64,000 bases of DNA from Thalassospira profundimaris (GTDB taxonomy: Bacteria; Pseudomonadota; Alphaproteobacteria; Rhodospirillales; Thalassospiraceae): assembly GCF_003326795.1 (NCBI RefSeq), contig NZ_JPWI01000002.1:1-64000 (forward strand), in the 5' to 3' direction. The stretch's first letter is position 1. Each line of letters starts with the position of its first letter. The notes beneath the pieces are model-generated. The model ran no database searches and was not told where the DNA came from. It saw only the letters and a program-made list of their open reading frames with translations. The translations under genes and the position numbers were made by a program. Positions 1 through 7,921 of this stretch are shown in pieces.

Positions 1-2
1 TG

Positions 3-113
3 CTGAGTGATGAGGAGATCATCGCGGTACTCGGTTATATCAAGAGTGTCTGGTCGGACGAAGAACGCGAATTCCAGCACAATCTCAATCTTAAAGACGG
101 GAGGGCGAGATGA
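3..113 (+). CDS. Cytochrome c family protein, C-terminal fragment
   Basis: Only the last 36 codons are in the window; the gene starts to the left. The reading frame ends with a helix of the form LSDEEIIAVLGYIKSVW followed by a charged tail, which is the usual C-terminal helix of small class I c-type cytochromes (the haem CxxCH would lie upstream and is not visible). The stop codon overlaps the start of the next gene (ATGA), so the two are probably co-transcribed and translationally coupled. The likely role is periplasmic electron transfer. Family assignment rests on this helix alone. Confidence 0.55.
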   Translation: MSDEEIIAVLGYIKSVWSDEEREFQHNLNLKDGRAR

Positions 114-715
114 TTGCAGTCCCCAAAGAACATCGCCCGCAGAAACGGTTCAACCGGCTGATCTATTTCTTACCGCTTGGCATAGCATTGATATTGGGTG
201 TGGCCCTAGCGAAGGGATTAACTCTTGATCCCAACACACTCCCCTCTGCCCTGTTGGGTAGACAGGTCCCGGAATTTGACCTTCCACCGGTAAAAGGTCG
301 AACACAAGGTTTGTCGAGTACAGATATCAGAGGTGAGGTGTCGCTGGTCAATGTTTTTGCCTCCTGGTGTGTTGCGTGTCGCGAAGAGCATCCCGTGTTT
401 ATGAAACTGGCTCGCGACGGCACCGTCCCACTGCATGGCCTGAACTATAAGGATCAACCTGACGACGCTGCAGAATGGCTCGATAGTCTTGGTGATCCCT
501 ATACGAGAACCGGCGCGGATATTAATGGACGTGTGGCGATCGACTGGGGCGTCTATGGCGTCCCCGAGACCTTCGTTGTCGATGCGAAAGGGAACATTGC
601 ATACAAGCATGTCGGGCCGGTGACGGAAAAAGTGATGGCCGAGACCATTCTGCCAAGGGTCGAAAAATTGCGTAATGAGGCCTCAGGTGCCGGAACTGCG
701 GAGGCACCTCGATGA
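110..715 (+). CDS. CcmG/DsbE-type periplasmic thioredoxin
   Basis: A 201-residue membrane-anchored thioredoxin-fold protein. A hydrophobic anchor lies at about residues 17-35, followed by a periplasmic domain with the redox pair C87/C90 in the motif WCVAC and the cis-Pro region GVPETF. Length and the EFDLPP segment before the fold are typical of CcmG/DsbE, which reduces apocytochrome c or copper-site thiols using electrons from CcdA/DsbD. It overlaps the upstream cytochrome c by ATGA and the downstream TlpA gene by 4 bp, and a CcdA gene lies 3 kb on. The active site is VA rather than the common EP/PT between the cysteines, so substrate is uncertain. Confidence 0.85.
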   Translation: MIAVPKEHRPQKRFNRLIYFLPLGIALILGVALAKGLTLDPNTLPSALLGRQVPEFDLPPVKGRTQGLSSTDIRGEVSLVNVFASWCVACREEHPVFMKLARDGTVPLHGLNYKDQPDDAAEWLDSLGDPYTRTGADINGRVAIDWGVYGVPETFVVDAKGNIAYKHVGPVTEKVMAETILPRVEKLRNEASGAGTAEAPR

Positions 716-1314
716 AGAGCCTCTTGGTGTATATGAACCTGAAAGTGGGGTTTGCCGCTGGCATCATACTGGTGGTTGTTACCACATTGACCATAGTTTC
801 GTTACGCAACGAGAAGAATGTCACCGATCAGGCAGCGGACAATGTAAGGCAGAGTCAACAGCGCTCGTTTGTCATGCATGATGCTCCCCGGCCTCTTCCC
901 GAGTTCGGGTTCGAAAACGTCGAAGGTCAACCCATGACATTGAGTGATTTCGAGGGAACGGTCGTCTTGCTGAATGTCTGGGCTACTTGGTGTGTTCCAT
1001 GCCGGGAGGAAATGCCGACTCTGGATGCCCTGCAGGCCGAACTCGGCAGTTCGGAGTTCAAAGTCGTTGCCTTGTCGATCGACCGGGCCGGAGTGGATGT
1101 CGTGCAGGATTTCTATACCGAAATCGGCATCCGGAATCTGGACCTCTTCATCGATCCAACCATGAAAACCACGACGGCTCTGGGCATCCCCGGTTTACCG
1201 ACGACGCTTCTGATTGACAGGAACGGCCGCGAGCTTGGTCGACTTGTCGGACCGACCGAATGGGCGACAGCAGAGATGATAGATTTTCTTAAATCCCACA
1301 TCTACACCGATTGA
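712..1314 (+). CDS. TlpA-like thiol:disulfide interchange protein
   Basis: A 200-residue protein with one N-terminal membrane anchor (about residues 12-30) and a periplasmic thioredoxin domain with C94/C97 in WCVPC, then REEMPTLDAL and a GLPTTLLID segment carrying the cis-proline. This is the AhpC/TSA-Redoxin branch that contains TlpA and ResA. TlpA-type proteins keep SCO and CuA-site cysteines reduced during cytochrome oxidase assembly, which fits the two SCO proteins and PCu(A)C encoded just downstream. The start ATG overlaps the end of the preceding thioredoxin gene. Confidence 0.85.
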   Translation: MKSLLVYMNLKVGFAAGIILVVVTTLTIVSLRNEKNVTDQAADNVRQSQQRSFVMHDAPRPLPEFGFENVEGQPMTLSDFEGTVVLLNVWATWCVPCREEMPTLDALQAELGSSEFKVVALSIDRAGVDVVQDFYTEIGIRNLDLFIDPTMKTTTALGIPGLPTTLLIDRNGRELGRLVGPTEWATAEMIDFLKSHIYTD

Positions 1315-1327
1315 GGAAGGAACTCCT

Positions 1328-1744
1328 ATGACCGAGATACAACAAGCCAAATCCGGTAATACCTCGCTTGGGCATGACGTGGTTCATGCCGTTCGATATT
1401 ACCTGAAGGGACGTCGCGGTGTATTTGTGCTGGCTGGAACTGCCCTTGTCGCTGGGCTTGCATTTAACTGGAGCTGGCTGGTTGCCGCCGGTATCGCGCC
1501 ATTGCTCGTCTCCGTTCTGCCGTGCGTGGCGATGTGTGCGCTGGGTTTGTGCATGAACAAAAAGGCCTGTTCATCGCAAAAGAGCGCCAGCGATATCGCC
1601 CCTTCATCCGATGAAACCCCGAAAAACAGTCTTCCCGGCAACGAGGCCGGAAGGTCCCCGGCTGCATCAGGCGCAAATATAGCGTCTGTAACACCCCAGT
1701 CGGGACATGAGTCCACAACCGAAAGGAATGTTAGAGATGCGTAA
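1328..1744 (+). CDS. Small cysteine-containing membrane protein, unknown function
   Basis: 138 residues, preceded by a good ribosome site (GAGGAAGGAACT). About residues 33-75 form one or two membrane segments, ending in a cluster with four cysteines (LPCVAMCALGLCMNKKAC), then a hydrophilic Ser/Pro-rich tail of about 50 residues. I do not recognise the family with certainty. Short cysteine-bearing membrane proteins of this layout are common beside copper and heavy-metal genes, so a metal-handling role is inferred from position only. The 3' end overlaps the start of the Met-rich gene by 8 bp. Confidence 0.6.
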   Translation: MTEIQQAKSGNTSLGHDVVHAVRYYLKGRRGVFVLAGTALVAGLAFNWSWLVAAGIAPLLVSVLPCVAMCALGLCMNKKACSSQKSASDIAPSSDETPKNSLPGNEAGRSPAASGANIASVTPQSGHESTTERNVRDA

Positions 1745-1997
1745 ATCAATCAAACTCACCGCGTTTGCCACAATGATGGTCGCGGGACTGGCGACAACAG
1801 CCCTATATGCCCAGGAAGCCCAAACTCCGGACAAGCAATCCCCGATGATGGAGCATGATGGCAATTCAGGCATGGGGGATATGCAGGGCATGATGGGTAT
1901 GATGAAGATGATGAGCCAGATGGGGCCGATGATGGAGCAGTGTACTGAAATGATGGCTGCTATGACCGATCACATGCCGCAGCCTTCCGACAAATAA
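1737..1997 (+). CDS. Secreted Met-rich putative copper-binding protein
   Basis: 86 residues if started at the ATG at 1737; an upstream in-frame extension exists, but this start gives a clean signal peptide (MRKSIKLTAFATMMVAGLA, cleavage near ALYA-QE). The mature part is extremely rich in methionine: about residues 30-75 contain many MM, MxM and MxxM pairs with Gly and Asp and few other hydrophobics. Such Met clusters bind Cu(I) in the periplasm in CopC/CopG/PcoE-like proteins. Placed among SCO, PCu(A)C and thioredoxin genes, a copper-buffering role is a reasonable inference. It is followed directly by a terminator. Confidence 0.7.
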   Translation: MRKSIKLTAFATMMVAGLATTALYAQEAQTPDKQSPMMEHDGNSGMGDMQGMMGMMKMMSQMGPMMEQCTEMMAAMTDHMPQPSDK

Positions 1998-2012
1998 CAT
2001 CGTGACATGGCA

Positions 2013-2044
2013 CCCGCCCGGGACAAATACCCGGGCGGGATTTT
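2013..2044 (+). terminator. Rho-independent terminator
   Basis: A perfect 10-bp GC-rich stem (CCCGCCCGGG pairing with CCCGGGCGGG), a 7-base loop and then ATTTT. It lies 16 bp after the Met-rich gene and before the SCO gene, so it should end or attenuate the first transcription unit (cytochrome c to Met-rich protein). Confidence 0.85.
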
Positions 2045-2059
2045 CCACGGGATCGTTTC

Positions 2060-2710
2060 ATGACATCGCATAATTTCAACCGGTTACGTTTCGTCCGTTC
2101 TATATTATGGGGGATGGTTGTTCTTGCTGCCCTACTCTTTGGCGGCGCATATATCTTTCAGGCTTCCGACCACAAGCAGATGTCGTCGGGGGCCGAAGGG
2201 ACGGGAGAAGCCGCAATTCACTCCGATTTTTCCTTGACCGATCATCAGGGAAACCGTGTAACCGAAGCAAGCTTCCCGGGGCGTTGGCAACTTGTCTTTT
2301 TCGGCTTCACACACTGCCCTGATGTTTGTCCGACCACACTGGCCTATATGGCAGATGCGCTTGACCGAATGGGGCCTGAAGCAGACCGCGTGGCACCGTT
2401 ATTCATTACTATTGATCCGGTACGCGATACGCCTGACGTCATGGCGGAATATGTCGGGGCCTTTCATCCGGCCCTGATCGGGTTGACCGGCAGCGAAAAG
2501 GATGTTGCCGCAGCCGCCGAAGCCTTCCGGGTCTATTCCGAAAAGCTGGACGACGATACCGCACCGGACGGCTATTTGATGGCCCATTCCGGGCATATAT
2601 ATCTGATGGCACCGGATGGCCGTTACCAGACTGTCTTTCGGGAAGGAGACCAGTCGGCAGAAGACATGGCAATCCGGGTTCTTGCGATCATGAACGGGAA
2701 TACAATATGA
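2060..2710 (+). CDS. SCO1/SenC copper chaperone
   Basis: 216 residues. An N-terminal membrane anchor (about residues 14-33) precedes a thioredoxin-like SCO domain with the copper-binding pair C86/C90 in HCPDVCP and the third ligand histidine H176 in LMAHSGHIYL. SCO proteins insert copper into the CuA centre of cytochrome oxidase or keep its cysteines reduced. It overlaps the PCu(A)C gene by 4 bp (ATGA). The ribosome site before the ATG is weak. Length and motifs match the family, so the assignment is firm. Confidence 0.93.
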   Translation: MTSHNFNRLRFVRSILWGMVVLAALLFGGAYIFQASDHKQMSSGAEGTGEAAIHSDFSLTDHQGNRVTEASFPGRWQLVFFGFTHCPDVCPTTLAYMADALDRMGPEADRVAPLFITIDPVRDTPDVMAEYVGAFHPALIGLTGSEKDVAAAAEAFRVYSEKLDDDTAPDGYLMAHSGHIYLMAPDGRYQTVFREGDQSAEDMAIRVLAIMNGNTI

Positions 2711-3156
2711 AAAGAACCGCCATCGCCCTCGTTATGACCTTGCTGACAGCACTACCGGTTTCTGCCGAGAGCCTTGTCGAAATATCTGACGCCTGGGCAC
2801 GTGCCACGATCCTGACATCCCGTCCGGGGGTGGCATATCTTACGATCACAAGTGCTGCGGCCGACCGCCTTCTGGAAATCACTACACCTGTGGCAGACCA
2901 TGTGATGATACATGATGTCGTCAAGGTCGATGATGTTCGCCGGATGCGACATGTCATGGCTCTGGATGTTCCCGCCAACCGCCCAGTCACTCTGGCGCCG
3001 GGGGCAATGCATCTCATGTTGGCGGGATTGCATGAAAAACTCCGTGAAGGACAGAAGTTTCCCATGACATTGCGCTTTGAAAACGCAGGCGAGATTAGCA
3101 TTGACGTCGCCATTCTTGGCATAGCTGCCGCCGGGCCGCAGGGGGAAACAGAATGA
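2707..3156 (+). CDS. PCu(A)C-family periplasmic copper chaperone
   Basis: 149 residues with a signal peptide (cleavage near VSA-ES, residue 20) and a cupredoxin-like domain. It carries the exact copper motif H-X10-M-X21-H-X-M: H69, M80, H102 and M104. The family binds Cu(I) in the periplasm and hands it to the CuA or CuB site of cytochrome oxidases together with SCO. It overlaps its neighbours on both sides by 4 bp, so it is part of a tight sco-pcuC-sco-like operon. Confidence 0.93.
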   Translation: MKRTAIALVMTLLTALPVSAESLVEISDAWARATILTSRPGVAYLTITSAAADRLLEITTPVADHVMIHDVVKVDDVRRMRHVMALDVPANRPVTLAPGAMHLMLAGLHEKLREGQKFPMTLRFENAGEISIDVAILGIAAAGPQGETE

Positions 3157-3743
3157 TCCGGTGGTTGTTTTTGATCCTGGCGTTGACGGCCTCACCTGCT
3201 TTTGCGAATCATCCCGGTGAAGACCTTGACGAGGTGATGGCGGATAAAGAGCCATATTTTGAGGTGACAAACACCGGAAAGGTTCCAGAGATAGAACTTT
3301 TCAACCAAAATCAAGGTCGCTTTAATTTGAGCGACCTTGATGATCAGATACTTATTTTAAGTTTTGTGCCAAGGGATTGTGGTGCAGCCTGTGCAGAACA
3401 GCAAACCCTACTGGCGTCCTCTCAGGCGAGGCTGAATATTAGCCCGATGCGGGAAATGGTCACGTTCATTACCGTTCATTCCGAAGATTTTTCAGATACT
3501 CCTTCTTGGGATCTGGTGAACTGGCGGCCTGTTATGCCGTCTTCGGATATCAGTGCTGTAACTGTTGCCGATAAATTCGCCAAATTGAGCCAGCGTGACG
3601 GGTCTGCACCGATGATTCATATTATCGATCGGAATACCCGCCATGCCGGTATTTTTCACGGCACGAGTTTCAATCAGATGAATCTGATCCTTTACGTGAA
3701 CGGATTGACAAACGCTGCCCACCCCCCCAAAGCCGCCTGTTGA
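3153..3743 (+). CDS. Second SCO-like periplasmic protein
   Basis: 196 residues with a signal peptide (MIRWLFLILALTASPAFA). The SCO-like domain has a CxxxC pair (C76/C80 in RDCGAAC) at the right place after a beta strand (ILILSFVP), but the usual CPxVCP prolines are missing and the distal histidine ligand is not obvious, so copper affinity may differ from the first SCO. Sequence is much more diverged than its neighbour. It probably acts in the same copper or thiol relay. The next 140 bp hold no gene. Confidence 0.7.
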   Translation: MIRWLFLILALTASPAFANHPGEDLDEVMADKEPYFEVTNTGKVPEIELFNQNQGRFNLSDLDDQILILSFVPRDCGAACAEQQTLLASSQARLNISPMREMVTFITVHSEDFSDTPSWDLVNWRPVMPSSDISAVTVADKFAKLSQRDGSAPMIHIIDRNTRHAGIFHGTSFNQMNLILYVNGLTNAAHPPKAAC

Positions 3744-3885
3744 AAAGGGGTGGCTGGATCAGTTAACAGACTGGTTCTCAAAAGTAGGAAAAGAGCCCTG
3801 AACAAAGATAGGCTTAGCACTGTTTGGTTAGCTGACCTTCCTGTTCTCTGAATACTTGGTTCCTGATTTTACGGAATACAGATTA

Positions 3886-4626
3886 ATGCCTGAACTTTCC
3901 AATATCGGCATAATAAGCGCGTTCGCCGCAGGCCTCATCTCGTTTCTCTCGCCATGCGTGCTGCCTCTGGTTCCCGGATATATCTCCTATATCGCGGGTG
4001 GTGCCTCTCTTTCGACCAGAACGGAGGCAATCCGAGTTGGTCGATTGTCATCTCTTGGTTTCAGCCTGTGTTTCGTTTTGGGCTTCACCACGGTTTTCGT
4101 CCTTCTGGGGGCCAGTGCAACAGCACTTGGTCAGTTCCTGCTCGGATACCGGTTCGAGATGAATCTGATTGGTGGCGGCATTGTCATTCTGTTCGGGCTG
4201 TTCATGCTGGGAACGCTCCGTCCGGCGTGGATGATGCGGGAAGCGCGCTTTCATCTTGATCTGCCTGGTGGGCGTGTGGTTTCGGCATATACTCTTGGAC
4301 TTGCTTTTGCGTTCGGCTGGACGCCGTGTATCGGTCCTGTTCTCGGCGCCATTCTGACCGTCAGCGCCGCGTCGGCAACGGTCAGCGATGGTATTGCATT
4401 GCTGACCATATATTCCGTGGGGCTAGGTGTGCCGTTTCTCCTGGCGGCACTGTTCACCGAGAGCCTGTCTGCCAGATTGAAATCCATAGGGCGTTTCGGG
4501 CGGTTCCTTCGTGCCGCGGCGGCCTTGATCATGATTGTCATGGGCGTGGCCATGGTGACCGGTTATATGTCCGCCTTTGCGTTCTGGCTGCTGGAAACAT
4601 TTCCTGTTCTGTCGTCTATCGGCTGA
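3886..4626 (+). CDS. CcdA-family thiol-reductant transporter
   Basis: 246 residues from the ATG at 3886; an in-frame TTG at 3856 would add ten residues but has no support. Six membrane helices are visible. The motif LSPCVLPLVPGYISYIAGG in helix 1 and GWTPCIGPVLGAIL in helix 4 supply the two cysteines that carry electrons across the membrane in CcdA and the central domain of DsbD. It would feed the CcmG- and TlpA-like proteins encoded upstream. A second, more diverged CcdA-like protein is encoded at 7922. Confidence 0.92.
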   Translation: MPELSNIGIISAFAAGLISFLSPCVLPLVPGYISYIAGGASLSTRTEAIRVGRLSSLGFSLCFVLGFTTVFVLLGASATALGQFLLGYRFEMNLIGGGIVILFGLFMLGTLRPAWMMREARFHLDLPGGRVVSAYTLGLAFAFGWTPCIGPVLGAILTVSAASATVSDGIALLTIYSVGLGVPFLLAALFTESLSARLKSIGRFGRFLRAAAALIMIVMGVAMVTGYMSAFAFWLLETFPVLSSIG

Positions 4627-4711
4627 TCCCGCCTGTCCGGAAGAATTCTGTTGACCTTCCTTTTGCTGGATAGCGTAGCCTTTAACCTCGATATGAAGGA
4701 GGTGCAGAATA

Positions 4712-4903
4712 ATGTCTTCCGAAACCGACCCATTGGAGCATGTCATTTTACATGCTTTCAGATATGCCTGCTGGCAGGAAAGGCTTGATATTGCCGAATT
4801 CATGCTGGCAGCACTTGAAAAACTTGATCAGGAGCATACGGACTATGTCTCCGAGGATCGTCCGTTGATGGATGCGTACCGCGATTTGACGTCTAGCCTG
4901 TAA
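4712..4903 (+). CDS. Small hypothetical protein
   Basis: 63 residues with a strong ribosome site (GAAGGAGGTGCAGAATA before the ATG), which is the main reason to accept it. The sequence is acidic and helical (HAFRYACWQERLDIAEFM, then LAALEKLDQEH) and has no signal peptide. I do not recognise a family. It ends 60 bp before the convergent merR stop. Confidence 0.65.
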   Translation: MSSETDPLEHVILHAFRYACWQERLDIAEFMLAALEKLDQEHTDYVSEDRPLMDAYRDLTSSL

Positions 4904-4967
4904 CATCGCAAGAATTGATATCTTGCTTCTTTCACTTCCGGCATTGCCGACATCAAATGCTGTTGTC

Positions 4968-5384
4968 CTAAGTGCATGACAGTGCCTCCAGCACAGGACA
5001 TTCCGGTACGTCTTCTCCCGAACATCGTGCAGCCGTCTCCGCCAAGAGCTGTTCGATCCGTTTCAGGTCGGCGATTTTTACGCGCACGTCAGCAAGATGG
5101 CTTTCCGTACGCTGTTTGACCTCCGAGCAAGTTTGCAGCTCACCATCCATGAGATCAAGCAATCCCCGGATATCTTCAATCGAAAACCCCAGTTCGCGGG
5201 CGCGCAGAATGAACCGCAACCGGGAAACATGTGCTTCATCATACAGCCTGTAACCCGCTTTGCTGCGTGGCGGATCGGGCATCATGCCGGTCTTTTCATA
5301 ATAGCGGATGGTTTCAGGGTGACAGCCCGTCACCTTCGCCAGTTCGGCACGTTTCAATAGCCTCCCGGAATTGTGATCGTCCAT
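4968..5384 (-). CDS. merR: MerR-type mercury-responsive regulator
   Basis: 138 residues from the ATG at 5384; an upstream TTG gives ten more residues but lies inside the promoter dyad. A winged helix-turn-helix (residues 10-55, with ETIRYYEKTGMMP and YRLYDE) is followed by the dimer helix and three cysteines, C86, C121 and C129, spaced like the Hg(II)-binding set of MerR (35 and 8-9 apart). It is divergent from merTPFA and should bind the dyad between them. The third-cysteine spacing is one residue shorter than in Tn501 MerR. Confidence 0.88.
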   Translation of the reverse strand: MDDHNSGRLLKRAELAKVTGCHPETIRYYEKTGMMPDPPRSKAGYRLYDEAHVSRLRFILRARELGFSIEDIRGLLDLMDGELQTCSEVKQRTESHLADVRVKIADLKRIEQLLAETAARCSGEDVPECPVLEALSCT

Positions 5385-5399
5385 AAGGTCAAAACCCTC

Positions 5400-5430
5400 T
5401 TGAGCCTGTAGCAACTACAGACTGTAGCTT
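5400..5430 (+). promoter_or_regulatory. mer operator-promoter with 19-bp spacer
   Basis: A -35-like TTGAGC (5400-5405) and a -10-like TAGCTT (5425-5430) are separated by 19 bp, the overlong spacing typical of MerR-controlled promoters. Between them lies a perfect dyad, CTGTAG-CAA-CTACAG (5406-5420), the expected MerR binding site. It drives merT rightward and overlaps the merR start region. Confidence 0.75.
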
Positions 5431-5459
5431 GGATCAGGAACGAGCTTGAGGCAAATCAC

Positions 5460-5849
5460 ATGAACGATATCAAACCGGACCCTTTATCGCCCGATGACGG
5501 GAAACAGGCAAAAAGAGGTCTGCTTGCGGCTGGCGGTGTGACCGGGGCCATTCTTGCATCGGCCTGCTGTGTCGCACCACTCCTGCTTCTGATGCTGGGT
5601 GTATCCGGGGCCTGGATCGGCAATCTGACGGCCCTTGAACCTTACAAACCCCTCTTCGCGACGGTGGCACTGATATTCATCGGGCTGGGGTTCTGGCAGG
5701 TCTATTTCAAGACAAAACCGGCGTGCGACGAAGGATCTTACTGCGCCCGCCCCGAATCCGCCCTGATCACCAAATCCGTCCTGTGGTTCTCAACCGTGCT
5801 GGTGGGGCTGGCCCTGACAATCAACTGGTGGGCATCGCTATTCTATTAG
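5460..5849 (+). CDS. merT: Mercuric ion transporter MerT
   Basis: 129 residues with three membrane helices. The first helix carries the vicinal pair C36/C37 (ASACCVAPLLLLMLG), which accepts Hg(II) from MerP. The loop after helix 2 has two more cysteines (KPACDEGSYC), as in MerT. GAWIGNLTALEPYKP is a family signature. It imports mercuric ion for cytoplasmic reduction by MerA. First gene of the operon, with GAGG before the ATG. Confidence 0.95.
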   Translation: MNDIKPDPLSPDDGKQAKRGLLAAGGVTGAILASACCVAPLLLLMLGVSGAWIGNLTALEPYKPLFATVALIFIGLGFWQVYFKTKPACDEGSYCARPESALITKSVLWFSTVLVGLALTINWWASLFY

Positions 5850-5860
5850 GAGAAATCGAC

Positions 5861-6190
5861 ATGAAACGAACAGACATTATCGTGGCTGGGGCATTTGCTC
5901 TGGGACTGGCTGCCATGCATCCGGGAGGTCTTCTTCCGACTGCGGCACAAGCAGCCAGTGCCACATCGCAGGCTGAACAAACAACCGTTTTCGACATCGA
6001 AAACATGACCTGTGCCCTGTGTCCGGTAACGGTTAAAACCGCAATGGAAGCTGTCACCGGCGTAGCGGCAGTCGAGATCAATTTCGATGCCAAAACCGCA
6101 ACGGTCATCTTCGATCCATCCGTTGCCAGTGGTGAAACCATTGGGACCGCTTCGACAAATGCCGGTTATCCGGCCAGGGCGCGGGATTAG
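5861..6190 (+). CDS. merP: Periplasmic mercury-binding protein MerP
   Basis: 109 residues from the ATG at 5861, which follows TAGGAGAAATCGAC. A signal peptide (cleavage near AQAAS, residues 30-33) precedes a heavy-metal-associated domain with C51/C54 in NMTCALCPVTVKTAM. MerP scavenges Hg(II) in the periplasm and passes it to MerT. It lies 11 bp after merT. Confidence 0.94.
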   Translation: MKRTDIIVAGAFALGLAAMHPGGLLPTAAQAASATSQAEQTTVFDIENMTCALCPVTVKTAMEAVTGVAAVEINFDAKTATVIFDPSVASGETIGTASTNAGYPARARD

Positions 6191-6193
6191 ACA

Positions 6194-6469
6194 TTGCACC
6201 ACAACACCATTTTCAAAACCGGGGTCACCGGAACAATTGTTACCGCGATCTGCTGTTTTACGCCCATCCTCGTTGTCACGTTCGGGGCCTTCGGCCTCTC
6301 GGCATGGCTGGGCTGGATCGACTATGTCCTCATACCCGGATTGATCCTGTTCATCGCCTTGGTGCTTTACGGCTATCGGCAACGCAACCGGGCACGCATC
6401 TGCTGCAGCACCGATACGCAACCAGTCCCACACAAACCAGCCTCCCGGAAAGGGGAACGACATGAATGA
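6194..6469 (+). CDS. merF: Mercury transporter MerF
   Basis: About 91 residues with two membrane helices. The vicinal cysteines in TAICCFTPILVV and a second pair near the C-terminus (RICCST) match MerF. No ATG is available, so the start is taken as TTG at 6194, 3 bp after merP; this may be off by a few codons. The tail is slightly longer than in typical 81-residue MerF and overlaps merA by 8 bp. It provides a second Hg(II) import route. Confidence 0.88.
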   Translation: MHHNTIFKTGVTGTIVTAICCFTPILVVTFGAFGLSAWLGWIDYVLIPGLILFIALVLYGYRQRNRARICCSTDTQPVPHKPASRKGERHE

Positions 6470-7889
6470 TTGCTGCACGCCCCGCAAACAGGGTCAGGAA
6501 TATGATCTTGCTGTCATCGGCGCGGGCTCGGCCGGTTTTTCGGCGGCGATTACGGCCGCTGAACAGGGCGCAAGGGTCGCACTTATCGGCAAGGGGATGA
6601 TTGGCGGCACATGCGTCAATGTCGGGTGCGTGCCCTCTAAAACCATGATCCGGGCCGCAGAGGCCGTGCATGGTGCCGGGGCGGCAGCGCGGTTTCCCGG
6701 CCTTGCCGGCAACGCCCATGTTGCCAACTGGCGGTCGCTGATCAAAGCCAAGGATGAACTGGTTTCCGGTTTGCGTCAGAAGAAATATATCGATCTGCTG
6801 CCCGAATATGATGGCATCAATTATCTCGAAGGGGATGTTGTATTTAATGACAGCGGTCTTCTGCTTGACGGCAAAAAGCTTGTTGCAAGAAAGACAATCA
6901 TTGCAACCGGCACATCCCCGTCATTTCCCGATATTCCGGGCATTGAGAATGTCCCTTGTCTGACCAGCACAACGGCACTTGAACTTGATCAGCAGCCACA
7001 ATCACTTCTCGTGATTGGCGGGGGATATATCGGTTGTGAACTGGCTCAGATGTTTGCACGGCTCGGCAGCTCGGTTACGCTGGTGACACGGTCACGGCTT
7101 CTTCCCGAAGCAGAACCGGAAATTACTGCATCGCTCACTCAGGAGTTAAGGAATGAAGGGGTATCCGTTCGCACGGGCCTCACCTATGAGCGGGTTGAAC
7201 GGAAGAATGATAAAACGGAACTGACCATTAACGTTGATGGCCAGGCTGAGGTTCTTTCTGCTGAACATATCCTGGTAACGACGGGCCGTAAGCCGAATAC
7301 AAACGGATTAGGACTCGAAACGGCCGGAATTGAAGTAAATTCGAATGGCGGAATTGTTGTGGACGCTTATATGCGGACAACGCGTCCTGATGTATATGCC
7401 GCGGGCGATGTGACCGGACGCGACCAGTTCGTTTATATGGCAGCTTACGGAGCCAAACTTGCGGCACTAAATGCCTATAACCATGACGAACGGACATATG
7501 ACAACACAACGATGCCTTGGATTGTCTTCACCGATCCACAAGTTGCAGGAGTAGGTCTCTCCGAGGTTCAGGCACAGAAACGGGGCTTTGTGGTCAAGAC
7601 ATCTGTCGTACCGCTTGATCAGGTGCCCAGATCACTTGCCGCCCATGATACACGCGGTTTGATAAAACTCATTGCAGATGAAGCAACTGACCGCTTGCTG
7701 GGCGCTCAGATACTGGCACCCGAGGGCTGTGACAGCATTCAGACAATGGTCATCGCCTTACGTTTCGGCATGACTGCAAAAGAACTTGGTGACACGATCT
7801 TTCCGTATCTGACGACCGTCGAGGGACTGAAACTTGCCGCCCAGGGTTTTGGCAAGGATGTTGCCAAACTGTCTTGCTGTGCCGGGTGA
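6462..7889 (+). CDS. merA: Mercuric reductase MerA
   Basis: 475 residues; flavin-dependent disulfide oxidoreductase that reduces Hg(II) to Hg(0) with NADPH. It shows the FAD Rossmann motif (IGAGSAGFSAA), the redox-active pair C51/C56 in GGTCVNVGCVPSK, the NAD motif (VIGGGYIGCELAQMFARLG) and the C-terminal vicinal cysteines C472/C473 (LSCCAG) that deliver Hg(II). The N-terminal MerP-like domain found in Tn501 MerA is absent; only a short start with C4/C5 remains. The ribosome site AAGGGGAACGAC is strong. Confidence 0.96.
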   Translation: MNDCCTPRKQGQEYDLAVIGAGSAGFSAAITAAEQGARVALIGKGMIGGTCVNVGCVPSKTMIRAAEAVHGAGAAARFPGLAGNAHVANWRSLIKAKDELVSGLRQKKYIDLLPEYDGINYLEGDVVFNDSGLLLDGKKLVARKTIIATGTSPSFPDIPGIENVPCLTSTTALELDQQPQSLLVIGGGYIGCELAQMFARLGSSVTLVTRSRLLPEAEPEITASLTQELRNEGVSVRTGLTYERVERKNDKTELTINVDGQAEVLSAEHILVTTGRKPNTNGLGLETAGIEVNSNGGIVVDAYMRTTRPDVYAAGDVTGRDQFVYMAAYGAKLAALNAYNHDERTYDNTTMPWIVFTDPQVAGVGLSEVQAQKRGFVVKTSVVPLDQVPRSLAAHDTRGLIKLIADEATDRLLGAQILAPEGCDSIQTMVIALRFGMTAKELGDTIFPYLTTVEGLKLAAQGFGKDVAKLSCCAG

Positions 7890-7921
7890 TGCCATGTGGC
7901 GATAATGAGGAATTTGCAATC